A DNA stretch of 64,000 nucleotides from Halosimplex halobium (GCF_051414055.1 NZ_JBLKNX010000001.1:248001-312000); one strand, 5' to 3'. Shown: positions 50,939-60,308, counted from the first letter of the stretch. The notes: generated by a model not told the origin, from the letters alone. A program made the numbers and translations.

Positions 50939-50960
50939 AATTATCGATAACTCGTGATAA
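50939..50960. promoter_or_regulatory. Palindromic operator candidate before the winged-helix/PIN pair
   Basis: Perfect palindrome ttatcgataa (50941-50950) and a further half-site gtgataa (50954-50960) lie 13-32 bp upstream of the ATG at 50928, overlapping the likely promoter. Fits autorepression. Confidence 0.55.
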
Positions 50961-51003
50961 GGGTTCCGGCGGCTTCCGAACCCTGGAGATCCGTCGATCC
51001 GGC

Positions 51004-51207
51004 TCAGTAGAGCTGCTTCTCCTTCTCCTCGCGCTCCTGTTCACGTTCCCCCTCGGCCTTCGACTCCCGGCGGCGGGCGAGCCACCCCTTGAACCCCGGA
51101 ACGTACGTCCGCCGGCAGTCGCGGACGAACGCCCAGATGCCGTAGACCCAGAAGAAGAAGAGCAGGGTCCCCATCCCGAAGTACAGGAGGGTAGCGGTCG
51201 AGACCAT
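51004..51207 (-). CDS. Small membrane protein attached to the ABC operon, 67 aa
   Basis: One membrane helix (LYFGMGTLLFFFWVYGIWAF) followed by a basic-acidic cytoplasmic tail (RRRESKAEGEREQEREEKEK). ATG shares a base with the stop of the ABC ATPase (TGATG), so it is the last gene of the operon. Role unknown, perhaps an accessory of the transporter. Confidence 0.82.
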   Translation of the reverse strand: MVSTATLLYFGMGTLLFFFWVYGIWAFVRDCRRTYVPGFKGWLARRRESKAEGEREQEREEKEKQLY

Positions 51208-52409
51208 CAGGTCTCCTCCCGGGCGCTGCGGTGGCCGCCGCCCATCGCCTCCGAGCGGAGGATGTCGTGGCAGACGGCGTCGCCCGTCTCGGTGTCGAAG
51301 ACGTGTATCTTCCGGCGGTCCAGGACCACCTCGATGTCCTCGTCGCCGGCCAGGTCGCTGTCCGGTTCGACGCTCATCAGGAGTTCGTCGGCGCCGCGGG
51401 CGGAGGCGGCGCCGCTGGTGCCGGCGTCGTCGCCGGCGGCGTCCTCGCCGCGGAGGACGAGATAGACGAAGATCTCGTCGCCCATCGGTTCGAGCACGTC
51501 CGTCCGGGCGCGGATGGGACGGGTCGGGTTCGCGAGTTCGTCCGCCTTCGTCGCGGGGTAGACGTCCTCGGGGCGGACGCCGACGGTCACGTCGTCGCCC
51601 GCGGCGAGTTCGGCCACCTGCGCCGGGTCGAACTCCACGTCGAAGCCGGCCGTCCGGATCTCGCCGCCCTCGACGGTCCCCTCGACGAAGTTCATGCTCG
51701 GCGAGCCGATGAAGCCGGCGACGAACAGGTTGGCCGGTTCGTCGTAGCAGACCAGCGGCGGTGCGATCTGCTGGAGGTGCCCCTCGTTCATGACCGCGAT
51801 GCGGTCGGACATCGTCATCGCCTCGGCCTGGTCGTGGGTGACGTAGATGATGGTCGTGTCCAGCTCCTTGTGCAGGCGCTGCAGTTCCGTGCGCATGTGG
51901 ACCCGGAGCTTGGCGTCGAGGTTCGCCAGCGGCTCGTCCATGAGGAAGACGGCGGGCTCGCGGACGATGGCGCGGCCGATGGCGACCCGCTGGCGCTGGC
52001 CGCCGGAGAGTTCGTCGGGCATCCGGTCGACCAGCTCCTCGATCTGGAGGATCTCGGCGGCGCGGTCGACCCGGCGGTCGATCTCCTCCTGGGGGAAATC
52101 GCGCAGCCGGAGCCCGAAGCTCATGTTGTCGTGGACGTCCATGTGGGGGAACAGCGCGATATTCTGAAAGACCATCGCGATGTCGCGGTCCTTCGGCGGC
52201 TTGGTCGTCACGTCCTGGCCGGCGATGGTGATCGTCCCCTCGGAGGGGATAGTGAGACCGGCGATGGTTTCGAGGGTGGTCGACTTGCCACACCCCGACG
52301 GGCCGACGAGCGTGACGAATTCGCCGTCGGTGATGTCGAGGTTCATGTCGTCGACCGCCGTGACGTCCGCGTAGCGTTTCGTGACGTGTTCGAGTGTAAC
52401 GTTTCCCAT
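51207..52409 (-). CDS. Sugar-type ABC transporter ATPase (MalK/UgpC family)
   Basis: 400 residues. Walker A GPSGCGKSTTLETIAG, signature LSGGQRQRVAIGRAIV, Walker B VFLMDEPLANLDAKLR, H-loop IYVTHDQAEAMTM, and a C-terminal TOBE/OB regulatory region (VGVRPEDVYPATKADE). Powers the two permeases encoded upstream. Confidence 0.95.
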   Translation of the reverse strand: MGNVTLEHVTKRYADVTAVDDMNLDITDGEFVTLVGPSGCGKSTTLETIAGLTIPSEGTITIAGQDVTTKPPKDRDIAMVFQNIALFPHMDVHDNMSFGLRLRDFPQEEIDRRVDRAAEILQIEELVDRMPDELSGGQRQRVAIGRAIVREPAVFLMDEPLANLDAKLRVHMRTELQRLHKELDTTIIYVTHDQAEAMTMSDRIAVMNEGHLQQIAPPLVCYDEPANLFVAGFIGSPSMNFVEGTVEGGEIRTAGFDVEFDPAQVAELAAGDDVTVGVRPEDVYPATKADELANPTRPIRARTDVLEPMGDEIFVYLVLRGEDAAGDDAGTSGAASARGADELLMSVEPDSDLAGDEDIEVVLDRRKIHVFDTETGDAVCHDILRSEAMGGGHRSAREET

Positions 52410-52411
52410 AA

Positions 52412-53362
52412 TTACTCCTTGAGTGCGCCCGCGGTCAGTCCGCTGACGATGCGCTCCTGGGCGACCACGACGAGGATCACCACGGGGAGGACGCCGACGA
52501 TGCTCGCCGCCGCCATCAGGTTATAAAAGGCCTGGTACTGGCCCTGGTAGTTGACGACGCCCCAGACGATCGGCGCCCAGTTCTGGGCCTGCCCGTCGGT
52601 CATCAAAAACGAGATGAAGAACTCGTTGTAGACGCCGATGAACGTGAGGACTCCGGCTGTCGCGACGCCGGGCGCCGACAGCGGGATGATCACTCTGAAT
52701 AGCGCGCCGATGCGGGTCGCGCCCTCGACGCGGGCGGCGTCCTCCAGCCCGTCCGGGATCTGGCTGTAGAAGGTGGTGAGGATGAAGATCGACAGGGGGA
52801 GGAACAGCGCGCTAAAGGGCGTCACCATCGCCCCCGGCGTGTTGAACCAGTTCGGACTCGATATCGTCCCGACAGCGGGGAGCGTGAGGAGCTCGACGTT
52901 CCCGGTGAAAAACTGGAACAGGGGGATGATGAACGCGGCCGGCGGGAAGTAGGAGATTGCGAGCAGGACGAGCAACAGGGCGGTCTTGCCGCGGAACTCC
53001 AGGCGGCCGAACGCGTAGCCGGCGAAGCTCGCCACCAGCAGGACGATGACCGTCGTCGTCAGCGCGATGACGATGCTGTTGAACATGTAGACGTGGAAGG
53101 GCAGGCGCTGGAACATCTCGACGAACGAGTAGGGGTTGAACCCGTTGGGCACCAGGCCGACGTTCGTCATCCGGTCGCCGGGCGTCAGCGCCAGCACGAG
53201 CAGCCAGTAGAACGGGAAGAGAGTGGTCACGAGGAAGAAGGCGGTGACGACGTAGAAGAGGAACTGGTAGGCGTCGTCGGGGTTGCGGATCGCCTCCCGC
53301 GTGCGGCGGGCGATGGGGCCGTCGTCGTCGCTCTCTCCCTCCTCGACGGTCTGGGAGGCCAT
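52412..53362 (-). CDS. ABC transporter permease (MalG/UgpE type)
   Basis: 316 residues, six helices. EAA coupling loop DGLEDAARVEGATRIGALFR. The first helix follows a cytoplasmic acidic N-terminus. ATG shares a base with the stop of the upstream permease (TGATG). Confidence 0.94.
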   Translation of the reverse strand: MASQTVEEGESDDDGPIARRTREAIRNPDDAYQFLFYVVTAFFLVTTLFPFYWLLVLALTPGDRMTNVGLVPNGFNPYSFVEMFQRLPFHVYMFNSIVIALTTTVIVLLVASFAGYAFGRLEFRGKTALLLVLLAISYFPPAAFIIPLFQFFTGNVELLTLPAVGTISSPNWFNTPGAMVTPFSALFLPLSIFILTTFYSQIPDGLEDAARVEGATRIGALFRVIIPLSAPGVATAGVLTFIGVYNEFFISFLMTDGQAQNWAPIVWGVVNYQGQYQAFYNLMAAASIVGVLPVVILVVVAQERIVSGLTAGALKE

Positions 53363-54339
53363 CACGTCCCCACCTCCAGGTCGGCGAACTTGACGATGTA
53401 CACCAGCGCGACCAGCGCGACGATGCCGGCGGTGATGAACGCGACGGCCGCGGAGGTCGCGTACCGGCCCGCGCGGAAGGTCGAGACGACCATGCAGGTC
53501 AGCGACGGCAGGGTCGAACAGCCGCCGGTCGTCTCGATGATCCCGTAGACGCGCATCGACTGGATGGTGCGGAAGAGGAGCGCGACCAGAAGCGCCGGCA
53601 ACACGAGCGGGAAGGTGATGTAGCGGAACTGCTGGACCTTCGAGGCGCCGGCGACCTTCGCCACGTCGTAGAGGCTGCGGTCGACGCTCTGGAGCCCGGC
53701 GAGGATGAGCAGGGCCATGAACGCCGAGGTCTTCCACACGTCGGCGACGATGACGATGATCAGCGTGTCGGTGGTGTTGATCAGCGGGTTCGCCGAGAAG
53801 ATGCCCAGGTCCTGCATGAACTGGGTGCCGACGCCGATCCCCGGCTGGAAGAACAGCCAGAAGATCAGCCCCTGGATGGCGATGGGGACCGCCCACGGGA
53901 TGAGGATGGCCACGCGGACCCACCGGCGCCCGCGGAAGCTCTGGTCGAGCACCAGCGCCTGGCCGAAGCCGATGATAGTCTCCAGGGTGACCGCGATGGC
54001 GACGTAGACGAGCGTGACCGTCAGCGCGCTCTGGAGCGGCTGGCCGAAGTCGACGAACGGGCTGCCGAGGACGGCGTTGCGCTCGCCGGTCAGCAGCTCG
54101 ACATAGTTCTCGAGGCCGACGAACTCGCCGACGTACTCCGCCGAGAACAGCGCGTCGGCGCGCAGCGACATCTCGAAGGTGCTGACCAGCGGCCACAGCG
54201 CCATCGTCGAGACGAGCAGCAGCGTCGGGACCAGGAGGACGTACGCGAACCCCTGCTCGGAGAGGCGCTCGGTCCAGTTGGCCGGCGCGACGGCCGCCGA
54301 CCGCAGGCGGCCCCGCGAGTGTTCGTCGCTGGTCGCCAT
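53362..54339 (-). CDS. ABC transporter permease (MalF/UgpA type)
   Basis: 325 residues, six to seven helices. EAA loop DVAKVAGASKVQQFRYITFP. Forms the membrane heterodimer with the following permease. Confidence 0.94.
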   Translation of the reverse strand: MATSDEHSRGRLRSAAVAPANWTERLSEQGFAYVLLVPTLLLVSTMALWPLVSTFEMSLRADALFSAEYVGEFVGLENYVELLTGERNAVLGSPFVDFGQPLQSALTVTLVYVAIAVTLETIIGFGQALVLDQSFRGRRWVRVAILIPWAVPIAIQGLIFWLFFQPGIGVGTQFMQDLGIFSANPLINTTDTLIIVIVADVWKTSAFMALLILAGLQSVDRSLYDVAKVAGASKVQQFRYITFPLVLPALLVALLFRTIQSMRVYGIIETTGGCSTLPSLTCMVVSTFRAGRYATSAAVAFITAGIVALVALVYIVKFADLEVGT

Positions 54340-54340
54340 G

Positions 54341-55909
54341 CTAGACGCTCTCTTCGAGCTCCCGGAGGCTCTCGGCGAGACCCGACATCGCGGGCTCGGG
54401 CTCCTCCTGCTGGGCGATCACGGCGTTGACGCTGCCGGCGATCTGCGACGACTGGTCCGGCCAGACGACGGTCACCGGCCGCGGGATGGCGTTCTCGCCG
54501 GCGATCCGGAGCGTCTCCAGGTGCGGGCCCCAGGGGTCCACGTCGCCGACGTTCTCCGGGTCGAACAGCCGCCGGTCGCCGGTGAGGTAACCGAGTTCGC
54601 TGAACTGGAAGGTCCGGAAGCTCTGCTGCATCGTCGCCTCGATCACCTGGACCGCGGCGTCGACGTTCCCCGAGTTGGGGTTGACCGTGAGGTGCCACCC
54701 GCCCAGCGCCGAGGCGGTGCCGCCGATGCCCTCGTACTCCGACTCGTCCTCGGTCACCGCGTAGGGGATCGGCATCGTCCCGAGGTCGTCGGGCGAGAGA
54801 TCCTCGGACTCCTCGAAGGCGGTCGCCGCCTCGAAGATGCCGCTGGGCCAGTAGCGCAGGGCGACGGCGTTGCCGTTCGTAAAGGGCGACAGCGACGGCC
54901 CCTCAGTCCACTCGAGGACCGCGTTGGGCGAGATCTGCTGGTAGCCGTCCAGCGCGAACTCGTCGTCGGAGCCGTGGATGAGCGTCCGGACCATCCGCAG
55001 CGCCTGGTGGACGGGCTCCTCGTCGACGGTGACCGGGCGGTCGCCGACGGGGCCGAACAGGGTGTCGCGGCCGCCGAAGTAGGCGCCGCCCCAGGTCGAC
55101 ATGAACTCGTTGAACGTACAGCAGGAGAGGCCGACGTAGTCGGTCCCCTGCCAGTTGAAGCCGTACTCCACGTCGGCGTTGCCGTGGGTCTCGGCGACGA
55201 CCTCCGAGAAGCGCTGCCAGGTCATCGGCTCGGTCGCCCAGCTCTCGCCCTCGGGGTCGAAGCCGGCGTCGGTCACCAGGTCCTTGCGGTACTGGATCGT
55301 GGGGAAGCCGACCTGCCAGGGGACGCCGTACAGCTCGCCCCGCGGGCCGCCGCCCCCGCCGGCCTCGGTGTCTGTGTCGGTCGCGCCGCCGCCGACCGCC
55401 TGCGCGGGGGCCCGCGCACTCTCCAGCGGCGCCTCGAAGTAGTGCTCGTCGAGCATCGACTGGGCGTCGTCGGAGAGGTGCTCGCTGAGGTTGACCAGCT
55501 GGTCGCGGACGATGAAGGGGATCGTCCACCCGCTGTCCATCCGGAAGATGTCGGGCGTCTCGCGGCCGGCGTTGAGCCAGCTGCGGTACTGGGCCTGCAC
55601 GTCGCCGGAGATCTCCGAGGTCGAGAGGAAGGTCACCTCGATGTCCTCGGAGAGGCCGGCGTCGTACAGCGCCTGGCGGGTGTCCTCCGCGCGGTCGGTG
55701 ACGTTCGACGGCATCGCCATCTCGACGGTCGCGCCGTCCCCGCCGTCACCGCCGTCGCCGTTCGTCCCGTTGCCCGCGCCGGGCCCCGCGCCGTCCTGGC
55801 AGCCGGCGAGCCCGACCGCCCCGGCCACGCCGACGGCCTTGACGAACCGCCGCCGCGACCTCGACGTTCCGGGCCCGCTCTCCGCTCCCGACGATGAGTC
55901 GTGCGACAT
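54341..55909 (-). CDS. ABC transporter substrate-binding lipoprotein
   Basis: 522 residues. Tat signal (SRRRFVKAVGVAGAVG) and lipobox (LAGCQ), Gly/Asp linker, then a bacterial-extracellular-protein-1 fold: VEMAMPSNVTDRAEDTRQAL, TPDIFRMDSGWTIPFIV, GELYGVPWQVGFPTIQYRKD and GGWHLTVNPNSGN. Binds the transported solute outside the membrane. First gene of the operon. Start at ATG 55907-55909; an ATG 54 bases upstream is also in frame. Fold is of the sugar/glycerol-3-phosphate type. Confidence 0.93.
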   Translation of the reverse strand: MSHDSSSGAESGPGTSRSRRRFVKAVGVAGAVGLAGCQDGAGPGAGNGTNGDGGDGGDGATVEMAMPSNVTDRAEDTRQALYDAGLSEDIEVTFLSTSEISGDVQAQYRSWLNAGRETPDIFRMDSGWTIPFIVRDQLVNLSEHLSDDAQSMLDEHYFEAPLESARAPAQAVGGGATDTDTEAGGGGGPRGELYGVPWQVGFPTIQYRKDLVTDAGFDPEGESWATEPMTWQRFSEVVAETHGNADVEYGFNWQGTDYVGLSCCTFNEFMSTWGGAYFGGRDTLFGPVGDRPVTVDEEPVHQALRMVRTLIHGSDDEFALDGYQQISPNAVLEWTEGPSLSPFTNGNAVALRYWPSGIFEAATAFEESEDLSPDDLGTMPIPYAVTEDESEYEGIGGTASALGGWHLTVNPNSGNVDAAVQVIEATMQQSFRTFQFSELGYLTGDRRLFDPENVGDVDPWGPHLETLRIAGENAIPRPVTVVWPDQSSQIAGSVNAVIAQQEEPEPAMSGLAESLRELEESV

Positions 55910-56045
55910 GTCTTTCACGATCGATGCTTCCAGACTAAGGTATAGTCCGGCATCCGCTGACACGCTCGGAATAATCCCGGGTTACCGCCGGCCCCGCTGT
56001 CGAAACGGTCGCCGCCGACTTGATGACGGCAGTCCGACACACCTC

Positions 56046-56795
56046 ATGGAACTCGTCGCCCATCGCGGCTGTCCCGACCACGGACCGGAGAACACCGCCG
56101 CGGCCGTCGGGGCGGCCGCCCGTCACCTCCCCGCCGTCGAGATCGATCTCCGGCGCTGCGGCTCGGGCGAACTGGTCGCCGTCCACGACGAGCGCGTCGA
56201 CGGCGTCACCGACGGGACGGGCCGGGTCGCCGACCTCGACCTGGCCGCGCTACGGGAGTTTCGCGTCGACGGGTCCGACGAGTACGTCGCCACGTTCGCC
56301 GAGATCCTCGACGCCGTTCCCGGTGCGGTGACGCTGCAGGTCGAGTTGAAGGTGCCCGGGCTCTGGCGGGACGTGCGGGCGGCGCTGGCGGCGGACGGCC
56401 GTTCGAACGTCCGCCTGTCGTCGTTCTCGGCGCCGGCGCTGGCCGAGATCGCACGCTCCGACTGGGACCCCGAGACCGGCCTCCTGTTCGGCGCCCACCC
56501 GACGGCGAACCTCGACCTCGCGACCTGCCTGGACTGTGCGAACGTCCACCCGCACGCGCGGCTGTGTCTCGACCCCGGCGGCCGCGCCCTCGTCGAACGG
56601 GCCCACGAGGCCGGGTTCGGCGTCTACGCGTGGGGACTCGAAGCGGCGGCCAGCGAACGGGAAGACCCGACGACCGGCGACCGGGAGGGGCCGGCAGCCG
56701 ACGACCGGGCGGACCGGGCCGCCACGGTCCGGGCGCTGGCCGACCGCGGCGTCGACGGCGTGACGACCGACACCTGGGATCTCCCGCGCCCGTAG
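56046..56795 (+). CDS. Glycerophosphodiester phosphodiesterase
   Basis: 249-residue TIM-barrel enzyme. HRGCPDHGPENT (His6, Arg7, Glu15), VEIDLRRCGSGELVAVHDE (Glu32, Asp34, His47), LQVELKV, GVYAWGLE and GVDGVTTDTWDL are the family motifs. It releases glycerol-3-phosphate from glycerophosphodiesters. Divergent from the ABC importer, as UgpQ is associated with Ugp in bacteria. No signal peptide, so cytosolic. Confidence 0.94.
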   Translation: MELVAHRGCPDHGPENTAAAVGAAARHLPAVEIDLRRCGSGELVAVHDERVDGVTDGTGRVADLDLAALREFRVDGSDEYVATFAEILDAVPGAVTLQVELKVPGLWRDVRAALAADGRSNVRLSSFSAPALAEIARSDWDPETGLLFGAHPTANLDLATCLDCANVHPHARLCLDPGGRALVERAHEAGFGVYAWGLEAAASEREDPTTGDREGPAADDRADRAATVRALADRGVDGVTTDTWDLPRP

Positions 56796-56876
56796 TACCC
56801 GCCTACGCCCGGTAAGGCGACCGTACCTGTCGAAACCGACGACACCCTCAAACGGGCGAGCGTCGCAGTGTGGGCC

Positions 56877-57557
56877 ATGCAGCCAAACGGCGGCCGCCCG
56901 GGCGGGGAGTCGCGTCCCGGCGGCGACGGGGGGACCGAGTCCAGTGACGGTGCGGGGGCCGCTCGCGACGCTTCGAGCGACCGGGCGAGCGGGAGTGACG
57001 ACCGACCGACACCGGCCACACTCGCCGACGCGACGGCCGCCGACGGCGAGGCGGTCCTCGCCGACCTGATCGACGCGGGTGCCGTCGACGCGGGCGGCGA
57101 CGACGTGGCCCTCGCGGCCGACTTCGGGCGGCGGTGGCAGGCGGAGATCGAGACGCTGCGGGAGGCCGAGCCGGCGGACCTGGCGGCCGCGACGCTCGCA
57201 GCGGCACCGGCCGCGTCGGCCGTCGAGACGACGACCGACCGCGACCGGACCTACGTCGTCCTCTCGGAGGGCGCCGACGAGCCCGCCGGCGAGGTGTGGA
57301 TCCGCCGGCCGGTGGCGGTCGCCGAGACGGCCGCCGCGCGGGCGCTGGGCGCGACCACCGACCTCGCCCCCGCGCGCCGCGCCGTCGCCGCCCACGGCCT
57401 GTCGGTCTTCCTCGATTCCTGCCCGGTCTGTAACGCCGACCTGGCCGAGCGGAAAGCCGGCGGCTGCTGCGGCCCGCCCCGCACCGACGCCGAGGGCCAC
57501 CCGCTGCGAGCCCTGGTCTGTCCCGACTGCCGGACGCAGTTCGCCGCCTTCGAGTAG
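56877..57557 (+). CDS. Zinc-ribbon protein of haloarchaea
   Basis: 226 residues. Low-complexity Gly/Ser/Asp N-terminus to about residue 45, a helical middle (FGRRWQAEIETLREAEPADL), VWIRRPVAVAETAAARALG, then a zinc ribbon formed by SCPVCNADL and LVCPDC with an extra CC pair. Function unknown; nucleic-acid or protein contact is possible. Start at ATG 56877. Confidence 0.78.
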   Translation: MQPNGGRPGGESRPGGDGGTESSDGAGAARDASSDRASGSDDRPTPATLADATAADGEAVLADLIDAGAVDAGGDDVALAADFGRRWQAEIETLREAEPADLAAATLAAAPAASAVETTTDRDRTYVVLSEGADEPAGEVWIRRPVAVAETAAARALGATTDLAPARRAVAAHGLSVFLDSCPVCNADLAERKAGGCCGPPRTDAEGHPLRALVCPDCRTQFAAFE

Positions 57558-57578
57558 GCGCGGCGCCACTCGTCGGGC

Positions 57579-57995
57579 GTGACCCGCTATCTGCTCGCGA
57601 CCGCGTCGGTCCACACGACCGCCGCGGCCGCCGACTACCTCGCCGACCGGCTCTCGGCGGACGACGAGGTCGTCGTCCTGACCGTCGCCGAACCCGACCT
57701 CGACGGTCGGGACGCCGGCGACGCAGCCAACGTCGCCCGTTCTCGACTGTTGCCCGCGACCGTCGAGGTCGTCGAACAGGAGGGCGAGCCCACCGACGAG
57801 ATCCGGACCGTCCTCGCCGAGCGAGACGCCGACGTGCTCCTCCTCGGGCCGCGCCGGGGCGACCCGGCGGCGAGCGGCGGGGGCGACGACTCGACCACCG
57901 GCGTCGCTCCCGGCTCGACGGTCCGCGCGCTGCTGGGGGACGTGGCCGTACCGGTCGTGGTCGTGCCGGTGCCGGAGCTGTCCGGACCTACCTGA
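57579..57995 (+). CDS. Universal stress protein family (UspA-like)
   Basis: 138 residues. RYLLATASVHTTAAAADYL, DEVVVLTVAEPDLDG, RDADVLLLGPRRGDP and GSTVRALLGDVAVPVVVVPV show the UspA fold with the ATP-binding G-x2-G-x(9)-G(S/T)-type tail. GTG start, 21 bp after the preceding stop, so co-transcription is likely. Confidence 0.85.
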   Translation: MTRYLLATASVHTTAAAADYLADRLSADDEVVVLTVAEPDLDGRDAGDAANVARSRLLPATVEVVEQEGEPTDEIRTVLAERDADVLLLGPRRGDPAASGGGDDSTTGVAPGSTVRALLGDVAVPVVVVPVPELSGPT

Positions 57996-58087
57996 CGGCC
58001 GCGAACCGACAGCCGTCGGACTGGTTCCCGACCCGTGGAAAACCTTCGCACGAGCGTTTATCCCCGGAGACGGGACCAGGGCCGCCC

Positions 58088-58537
58088 ATGGAGCCACGAG
58101 CGCTCGGGCGCGACGAACGCGCCATCGAGGGACTGCCCATCAGACTCGTCATCGCCCTGGTCGTCGGGGTCGCCAGCCTCAGCGTGATGATGAACACGCT
58201 CGGCGGCATCCAGACGCTCGGGGTCACCGAACTCGACGTGAAACCCACCCCCGAGGTCGTCGACGAGGCCAGCACCGAGATCAGTGTCGCGGTCGTCGAA
58301 CCGGAGGGCGGCCGCGTCGCCAACGCGACCGTCGTCGCCACCGGCGGCACCGCGACGCTCGACTCGGTCGCGACCGCGCGGACGAACGCGAACGGGACCG
58401 CGACGCTGTCGCTGTCGCCGTCGCTCGGCCCGAACCAGCAGGAGGGGACGATACAGTTCGACGTGAAACCGCCCGCAGGCGGCCAGTACGCCGACGAGCG
58501 CGGGAACACGGAGGTGCTGGTGGTCGCCGACGGATAG
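58088..58537 (+). CDS. Membrane-anchored pilin-like protein with Ig-like domain
   Basis: 149 residues. N-terminal basic/acidic segment then one helix (IRLVIALVVGVASLSVMMNT), resembling a haloarchaeal pilin-type anchor, followed by a carboxypeptidase-regulatory/Ig-like sandwich (ISVAVVEPEGGRVANATVVA, TARTNANGTATLSLSPSLG). DUF7382-like by layout. A TATA-like gtttatc lies about 30 bp upstream. Probably exposed at the cell surface. Confidence 0.78.
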   Translation: MEPRALGRDERAIEGLPIRLVIALVVGVASLSVMMNTLGGIQTLGVTELDVKPTPEVVDEASTEISVAVVEPEGGRVANATVVATGGTATLDSVATARTNANGTATLSLSPSLGPNQQEGTIQFDVKPPAGGQYADERGNTEVLVVADG

Positions 58538-58549
58538 GCGTCGGTCGGC

Positions 58550-59296
58550 TCAGCGCCCGACGGCGTCGTCCCAGTCGATCCACTCCTGTTCCCAGCCGGT
58601 CCGGCCCTCGGCGTTGCGGCGGGCGAACTCGCGGTCCTCGCGGCGGGTGCGGTTGCGCTCGACCGTGTCGGCCTGTTCGCCCTCGACGAGCATCGGCCGG
58701 AAGGCGACGCCGCCGAGCCGCTCGACCACCTCGCCGTCCTCGACGACCGCGAGGTGCTGCTCGCCGGCGCCGTGGGGCATGACCAGCCGGCCGCCCTCGG
58801 CGAGCTGGTCGACCAGCGCCGCGGGCGGGCTGACCGCCGCCGCCTCGAGCAGGATGCGGTCGAACGGCGCGTACTCCGGGAGCCCGTCGGCGCCGTCGCG
58901 GCGGTCGACGAGCACGCCGCCGTAGCCCGCCTCGGCGAGGTTCTCCCTGGCCTCGACCACCAGCCGGCGCGTGATGTCGATCGCGTGGACGCGCTCGGCG
59001 CCGGCCAGTTCCGCGACGACGGCGGCGGTGTAGCCGACGCCCGCGCCGACGACGAGGACCGAGTCGCCCTCGCGGACGTCGAGGGCTTCGAGCAGCCGCG
59101 CGACGGTGCTCGGCGCGAGCACGCGCGTCCCCAGCCGCTCGAACGGCCGGTCGGCGTAGGCGCCGCGGTCCTCCGCGACGAACGCCTCGCGGGGCACCTC
59201 GCGCATCGCGACCGAGAGGGCCTCGCTGCGGAGACAGCCCTTGCTCTCGTGTTCCAGGCTGTCGACCATGTCGTCGCGCACCACCGCCGGATCCAT
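58550..59296 (-). CDS. Protein-L-isoaspartate O-methyltransferase, paralog 1
   Basis: 248 residues. SAM site VLVVGAGVGYTAAVVAELAG, HAIDITRRLVVEARENLAEA, FDRILLEAAAVSPPAALVDQ and LVMPHGAGEQHLAVVEDGEV. It repairs isoaspartyl damage; the catalytic Ser/Thr region is less canonical than in the second copy (61890-62516). Start at ATG 59294-59296. Separated from the second paralog by a likely inserted cluster. Confidence 0.9.
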   Translation of the reverse strand: MDPAVVRDDMVDSLEHESKGCLRSEALSVAMREVPREAFVAEDRGAYADRPFERLGTRVLAPSTVARLLEALDVREGDSVLVVGAGVGYTAAVVAELAGAERVHAIDITRRLVVEARENLAEAGYGGVLVDRRDGADGLPEYAPFDRILLEAAAVSPPAALVDQLAEGGRLVMPHGAGEQHLAVVEDGEVVERLGGVAFRPMLVEGEQADTVERNRTRREDREFARRNAEGRTGWEQEWIDWDDAVGR

Positions 59297-59595
59297 GCCC
59301 GCCCGTCCGCTCTCGACGGTAATGAATGGCGCGGCTCCGATCCCTGCCACCCCGTGTTCGCGGGGGGCGGGTTCGGCCAGCCGGACCCGCCCCCACTTAC
59401 TGTTAGTTTTTTATCCTTTGAGAAATATCATTCGGGCAGATACATGGTCGACGGAACGACAGGGGTTCGACAGCGTCGAGCGACCCGCGGTCCGGTCCCG
59501 AAGCCCCCGGGTCGCGCGGACGAACCGACGGTCGCACTCGACGGGGGCGGCGACGTCCGGAGACAGCGCACACCGTCGGACGGGGGGGACCGGCC

Positions 59596-60252
59596 GTGTC
59601 GGTCGTGAGCGACCCGAACGGATTCTACGAGCGGGGAAAGAGCGGCCTGAGCGTGCGGTACGTGCTCGGGATCGTCGGGCTGGCGGGCGTGGCCAGCTCC
59701 CTGTCGGCGATCGTGCTCCTCTACTACCAGCTGCAGATCGTGCCCGGAGCGGCGACGACGCTGTTGCTGACCGGAGGGGTGGTCACGCTCCTCGCGAACG
59801 TCCTCTCGGTGTTCGCGTTCTGGTTCGTGTACGCCGTCGTGATCCACCTCCTCGCCATGGGGATCACCGAGGGGTCGATGCTCTCCGTTCCGGAGGGGTC
59901 GTTCAGACGGCTCAGTCTGTTCGTCGGATGCGGGTTCCTCCCGGACGTGTTGGCCGGGATCAACAAGGCGGTCGCGACGTTTCTCACGGTGCGAACCGTC
60001 TTCGCCACGGCGGAGCCGTCGGAGCTGGACGCGAGCGTGCTGGCGGCGTCGCTGCAGGGCGCGACCGCGATGCGGATGACCGTCGCCGTCACGGCGGTGA
60101 TCCTGCTCTGGCGGGGGTTCATCTGGGCGTTCGCGGTCAAACACGCCTACGACATCGAGCTCCGGACGGCGGGGGCGATCGCGGCGGTGCCGACGGTCTG
60201 TAGCGTCCTCCTGACGGTCCTCGTGTTCAACGCCCGGCTGCTCGGACTCTGA
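59596..60252 (+). CDS. YIP1-family-like membrane protein
   Basis: 218 residues with five helices (VRYVLGIVGLAGVASSLSAI; LLLTGGVVTLLANVLSVFAF; WFVYAVVIHLLAMGI; MRMTVAVTAVILLWRGFIWA; AIAAVPTVCSVLLTVLVFNA). The start DPNGFYERGKSG is seen in haloarchaeal YIP1-like proteins. GTG 59596 or GTG 59605 may be the start. Convergent with the SpoIIM gene and possibly part of the same accessory cluster. Function unknown. Confidence 0.8.
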   Translation: MSVVSDPNGFYERGKSGLSVRYVLGIVGLAGVASSLSAIVLLYYQLQIVPGAATTLLLTGGVVTLLANVLSVFAFWFVYAVVIHLLAMGITEGSMLSVPEGSFRRLSLFVGCGFLPDVLAGINKAVATFLTVRTVFATAEPSELDASVLAASLQGATAMRMTVAVTAVILLWRGFIWAFAVKHAYDIELRTAGAIAAVPTVCSVLLTVLVFNARLLGL

Positions 60253-60308
60253 CGCCGCCGCGGGTCCGGGCCTCCGCGCGGGTGCTGCCGGACGCGGTCG
60301 ACAGCGAG

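Noticed and set aside
59444..59608. 54-codon frame with a TATA-like box just before the YIP1-like gene
   Set aside because: Product is Arg/Pro-rich and unlike haloarchaeal proteins; it overlaps the YIP1-like start and looks like leader sequence.
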